From contig JADIYN010000045.1 of assembly GCA_016705335.1 (NCBI GenBank), positions 1 to 51,038 on the forward strand: a stretch of 51,038 bases of DNA. Direction: 5' to 3'. The position numbers and the translations under genes are program-made. Source of the stretch: Draconibacterium sp. (GTDB lineage Bacteria > Bacteroidota > Bacteroidia > Bacteroidales > Prolixibacteraceae). Positions 47,529 through 51,038 of the stretch are shown piece after piece; positions within the stretch are counted from its first letter, which is position 1; each line of letters opens with the position of its first letter. Under the pieces are notes generated by a model. That model had not been told where the DNA came from. It made no database searches and saw only the letters and a program-made list of their open reading frames with translations.

Positions 47529-48281
47529 ATGAAGTTTATCGGAATAATACCAGCACGTTATCAATCCACGCGTTTCCCAGGAAAACCGTTGGCAATGATT
47601 GATAATAAACCAATGATTCAATGGGTTTATGAAAATGTTGCAAAAGCAGTTGATGAGGTTTGGGTAGCTACTGATGACAAAAGAATTTTTAACGTTGTTG
47701 AAGGTTTTGGAGGAAATGCTGTTGAAACACTTTCAACTCACCAAAGCGGCACCGACCGCTGTGCAGAAGCTGCATTAAAAATAGCGGAAAAAACTGATTT
47801 TGATATAGTTATCAATGTTCAGGGTGACGAACCTTTTATTCAACCCAGTCAAATTGAAATGCTAAAGTCGTGTTTTACAACCGATGCCGATATTGCTACA
47901 TTAATTAAAAGAATTGAAACAAGCGAAGAATTATTTAATCCGAACCGGCCCAAAGTTGTAACCGACAATCAGCAAAATGCACTTTATTTCAGCCGCTCAA
48001 GCATACCGTTTGTTCGTGGATTTGAAAATGAAAATTGGATTTTGGAACAAACTTTTTGGGCTCATATTGGAATGTATGCCTACAAAGCCGACGTACTCCA
48101 AAAAATTTCCAAATTAAAACAAGGTGTATTGGAAAAGGCAGAATCGCTGGAACAATTACGCTGGCTTGAAAACGGATTTAAAATAAAAACAGCTGTAACA
48201 GAACACCAAAGCATTGGAATTGACACACCTGAAGATTTAATTCAGGCCTTGCAACTTTTAAAAAATAAACTTGTCTTTTAA
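47529..48281 (+). CDS. kdsB: 3-deoxy-manno-octulosonate cytidylyltransferase
   Basis: 250 residues from MKFIGIIPARYQSTRFPGKP, the nucleotide-binding signature of CMP-KDO synthetase. QGDEPFIQPSQIEML, KVVTDNQQNALYFSRSSIPF and GMYAYKADVLQKI are the other family boxes. It activates KDO with CTP for lipopolysaccharide core synthesis, in line with the nearby lptE. The ATG at 47529 is preferred over an upstream one because the family starts here. Intact. Confidence 0.93.
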   Translation: MKFIGIIPARYQSTRFPGKPLAMIDNKPMIQWVYENVAKAVDEVWVATDDKRIFNVVEGFGGNAVETLSTHQSGTDRCAEAALKIAEKTDFDIVINVQGDEPFIQPSQIEMLKSCFTTDADIATLIKRIETSEELFNPNRPKVVTDNQQNALYFSRSSIPFVRGFENENWILEQTFWAHIGMYAYKADVLQKISKLKQGVLEKAESLEQLRWLENGFKIKTAVTEHQSIGIDTPEDLIQALQLLKNKLVF

Positions 48282-48327
48282 AATAGGCACGTTATTTGTA
48301 AATTTACATTTTGAAAACAATAATAAA

Positions 48328-48699
48328 ATGAAGCATATTTTACTCATTATAATATTTTTCTTACTTCAAATAAGCAGTTATTCGCAGGTAAATTCCGGGA
48401 ATACAAGTGATTGGAATTCATTTTCAGCTATTAACTCTGAAAAAAATCAGCCTGATTTAAAAATATATCCAAATCCCTGCAAAGACAAAAAAGTTACTGT
48501 TGAGTTTAATACCGACCTGATTTCAGAAATCAGACTAATAAATATAACCGGTAAGGAAGTTTTCCTTAAAAAAATCGAAATTCCTGTAACCCGCCTTCAA
48601 TTTGAACTCACGAATATTCCAAATGGAATTTACATGGTTCAGGTTAAAACTGTTGATGACAAAATTATTGTAAAAAAGCTGTTAGTTACAGTTAATTAG
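48328..48699 (+). CDS. Small secreted protein consisting of a T9SS sorting domain
   Basis: 123 residues from MKHILLIIIFFLLQISSYSQ, a signal peptide. After about 25 linker residues only the T9SS type A sorting domain remains: DLKIYPNPCKDKKVTVEF, ISEIRLINITGKEVF, FELTNIPNGIYMVQVKTVD, KKLLV. The upstream ATG at 48271 overlaps kdsB and lacks a signal. There is no cargo domain in front, so it is either a stand-alone surface peptide or the leftover of a larger gene. Confidence 0.75.
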   Translation: MKHILLIIIFFLLQISSYSQVNSGNTSDWNSFSAINSEKNQPDLKIYPNPCKDKKVTVEFNTDLISEIRLINITGKEVFLKKIEIPVTRLQFELTNIPNGIYMVQVKTVDDKIIVKKLLVTVN

Positions 48700-48898
48700 C
48701 ATTTACCCCCAGGTTTATTCAACAAAACCACAACTCTTTTTTTTAACCTATTAAATTCTTTACTAACACATTACTCAACTTAGAAAAACTCTAAAAGTTT
48801 CTTCTGAAGTAATCCAACATCTTTTAATTGATTGTGCCCAGATTGAAAATAGATTGCTTATTTTTATAATCAGTTTAAATTCAAATCAAAATTAAAAT

Positions 48899-49579
48899 AT
48901 GCACAGCAAACGATTTATTCCGGGAATTTTATTTGTTATTCTGTTAAGTTATGGCTTTACAGAAATTACTTTTGATAAACCGGCTCAAAAGCAGGATAAC
49001 AGCAACGAATGGAGGCAACTTTTCAACGGCAAAGACCTTACCGGATGGAAACATGTAGGACCCGGTTCAATATCGGTGGAAAATGGATTGATCAGAGGAC
49101 ACGGCGGAATGGGTTTATTGTATTGGACAAGTGAAAAATTTGGAAACTGCACTATTAGGGTGGTTTTTAAAATGCGCGATAAAAACAGCAATTCAGGAGT
49201 TTTTATTCGAATTCCAATAGAACCGTATGAAGAATGGATGCCTGTTTATTATGGTTATGAAGTGCAGATTGACAATATGCCTGAACTTTCGGATGAAGAC
49301 GATTATCATTACACAGGCATGTTGTATTCATTAACCAAACCATTGGCAAAAACCGGGAAACCGGGGCCGGAATGGAATACTATGGAAATAACACTCGATG
49401 GTTCAAGAACAATTGTTTATCTTAACGGAACTAAAGTTACGGATTTCAAAGAAGGCGATCCCGTGCCGGAACGAAAATTTGATTTCGAACCCTACCATGG
49501 ACCGCGACCTGATTTCGGATACATTGGATTACAAAACCATGGAGAAAACGACGTAGTTTTCTTTAAGAAGTTGCCGTAA
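48899..49579 (+). CDS. DUF1080 (3-keto-disaccharide hydrolase-type) secreted protein
   Basis: 226 residues with an N-terminal hydrophobic segment. EWRQLFNGKDLTGWKHVGPG is the diagnostic opening of PF06439; then IRGHGGMGLLYWTSEKFGNC, SNSGVFIRIPIEPYEEW, YEVQIDN, WNTMEITLDGSRTIVYLNGT and GYIGLQNHGENDVVFFKKL complete the jelly roll. Family members hydrolyse 3-keto-glycosides made by Gfo/Idh/MocA oxidoreductases; the next gene downstream is exactly such an oxidoreductase, 44 bp away, so the two probably act together in the periplasm. Confidence 0.9.
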   Translation: MHSKRFIPGILFVILLSYGFTEITFDKPAQKQDNSNEWRQLFNGKDLTGWKHVGPGSISVENGLIRGHGGMGLLYWTSEKFGNCTIRVVFKMRDKNSNSGVFIRIPIEPYEEWMPVYYGYEVQIDNMPELSDEDDYHYTGMLYSLTKPLAKTGKPGPEWNTMEITLDGSRTIVYLNGTKVTDFKEGDPVPERKFDFEPYHGPRPDFGYIGLQNHGENDVVFFKKLP

Positions 49580-49623
49580 AAACACTTTCAAAAACCAAGA
49601 ATAATTTCAAACCAGCTAAAATC

Positions 49624-51000
49624 ATGGAAAACAAAAACCATAAAACTAATTCAAACGAATTTTCACGAAGGAAATTTATTGGAATGTCGGCTACCGGAGC
49701 TGCCGCGATTACTATTCTTCCCAGTTTTACTGTAAGCGGACTAGGACACGTTGCGCCCAGCGACAAATTATATATTGCAGCAGTGGGTTGCGGAGGAGAA
49801 GGAGCAGCCGATATTTCAACCTTTATGAGAGCACCAAAAAAGAATGCTGTTATTTCATGTCTTTGTGATGTTGACGACAGAATGGCAGCTCCGCGTATAA
49901 AAGAATTTCCGAAAGCGCCATTTTACCACGACTGGCGTGAAATGTTCGATAAGGAAAGTAAAAATTTTGATGCTGTTACTGTGGCAATTCCCGACCACAA
50001 CCATGCAATTGTCGGGTTAGGCGCCATGCAGCTTAACAAACATTTATATCTTCAAAAACCACTTTCTCACGATATTTTCGAAGCCCGGATTTTAACTCAG
50101 GCTGCAAAAAAATATAAAGTGGTAACACAAATGGGCGACCAGGGCGCTTCTTCAGCAGGAATGCAAACCTTGCGCGAATGGATTGAAGCCGACCTGCTGG
50201 GAGAAATTGAGAAAGTTTATTGCTGGACTGACAGGCCAGTTTGGCCGCAAGGTATTCCGTGGCCAAAACAAAACCCGGCAGTTCCCAAAGAGCTTAAATG
50301 GGATTTGTGGCTGGGAACTGCTCAAAAAACAGAATATATTGAAAATCTGGTTCCTTTTAACTGGCGTGGTTGGTGGCAATTTGGTACCGGGGCGCTTGGC
50401 GACATGGGTTGTCACATAATGGGGCCACCTTTTAAATTGCTTCAACTTGGCTATCCTACCGAGGTTTCGGGAAGTGCAAGTACAGTTTACGATGGTATTT
50501 TCGCTGAAGCACAATATCCCGAAAGCGGACCGGTTTCAAGTTCTATCCGGTTTAAATACACAATGAAAAATGGTAAAAATCTGGATTTATACTGGATGGA
50601 TGGTGGAATAACACCTGAACGACCGGTTGAACTTGAAGGCGATGGAAACATGAACGACATTCTTGGCGATTACATGAAATTGAACGATTACGAAGGAAGC
50701 ACTCTTTTGTAGGAACAAAGGGCAAAGCTGCCTGTGGATGGGGAGGAAGAGTTTGAAGGATATGCCGGACCTCTTACAGAAACTGTATTGATGGGAAATT
50801 TAGTGTTGCGCAGTTTTAATATCCGCGAAAAAATTAAAAGAACCGATCCGGTTTATGGCGACATGGAAGGATTTGTATATCCGGGCCGTTACATAAATTA
50901 CAAATGGGATGGCGAAAATATGAGGGTAACCAATTTCGAACCTGCTAATCAATTTATTAAAAGAGAATATCGCACCGGCTGGGGAGAGCTTAAATTATGA
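49624..51000 (+). CDS. Tat-exported Gfo/Idh/MocA-family oxidoreductase, disrupted near the C-terminus
   Basis: SRRKFIGMSATGAAAITILP is a twin-arginine signal. The Rossmann start is AAVGCGGEGAA, the catalytic EKP-equivalent LYLQKPLSHD, then FNWRGWWQFGTGALGDMGCH and the alpha/beta domain. The open frame meets TAG at codon 363; an adjacent frame holds FVGTKGKAACGW, and the tail FEGYAGPLTETVLMGNLVLR, NMRVTNFEPANQFIKREYRT runs to 51000. About 55 residues normally present between GTKGK and YAGPLTE are missing. Acts with the DUF1080 protein upstream, probably as a sugar 3-dehydrogenase. Confidence 0.85.
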
Positions 51001-51038
51001 AAATTGAAAAGTGTGGTTCATATGAAGAGTTGAGTGCA

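Overview
The window looks like a Bacteroidota chromosome, most likely a polysaccharide-degrading member of the Prolixibacteraceae/Marinilabiliales type. The evidence is a SusC-type receptor N-terminus, type IX secretion sorting domains, TAnnTTTG promoters instead of Shine-Dalgarno-led starts, low GC, and a sigma-54 regulator / LptE / SecG neighbourhood. The placement is inference from gene content. Many conserved genes are split by one-base shifts, often in homopolymers, so part of the apparent decay may be uncorrected long-read error. Coordinates of broken genes span the whole reconstructed gene.

Layout. 0-14.3 kb is a mostly minus-strand carbohydrate region: SusC start, AraC regulator, phosphomannomutase/phosphoglucomutase, RpiB, IS3 remnant, DUF5916 outer-membrane protein, MBL hydrolase, concanavalin-like lipid/sugar-associated protein, GH20 hexosaminidase, Tat-exported Gfo/Idh/MocA oxidoreductase and two adjacent DUF6807 proteins. 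14.3-15.6 kb carries a plus-strand DUF4143 ATPase with an inverted-repeat operator.

15.6-30.1 kb is an integrative element. Its accessory half (15.6-23.2 kb) is a run of minus-strand modules: coiled-coil protein, AbiE toxin/antitoxin, methyltransferase-like protein plus ArdC-like antirestriction protein, an unknown protein, a 53-residue protein, a zinc-ribbon SymE protein, DUF4326 and a small protein ending in an SSB-like DIPF tail. Four modules share a leader of about 185 bp that folds back on itself with compensatory changes between copies, and most end in a terminator with a common tail. 23.2-24.8 kb is non-coding and rich in palindromes. 24.8-30.1 kb holds a VirE-like ATPase, two small unknowns, an excisionase-like HTH protein, a broken unknown gene and a tyrosine recombinase. 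The recombinase lies beside a tRNA-Gly(CCC) gene that is followed by three tandem tRNA-like repeats, the probable attachment site.

31-51 kb is ordinary chromosome, mostly intact: ModF-like ABC ATPase, ppnP, F420-type reductase, rhodanese, GH29 fucosidase, M28 peptidase with T9SS tail, YciI-like protein, MscS channel, a wrecked MprF-like gene, maeB, secG, lptE, a sigma-54 regulator, kdsB, a T9SS-tail-only protein, DUF1080 and a second Tat-exported Gfo/Idh/MocA protein.

The most interesting feature is the repeated fold-back leader. It places a Bacteroidota-type promoter on the 3' arm of a hairpin, in the geometry expected of a promoter that works on single-stranded DNA, upstream of antirestriction and toxin-like genes, as in plasmid leading regions.
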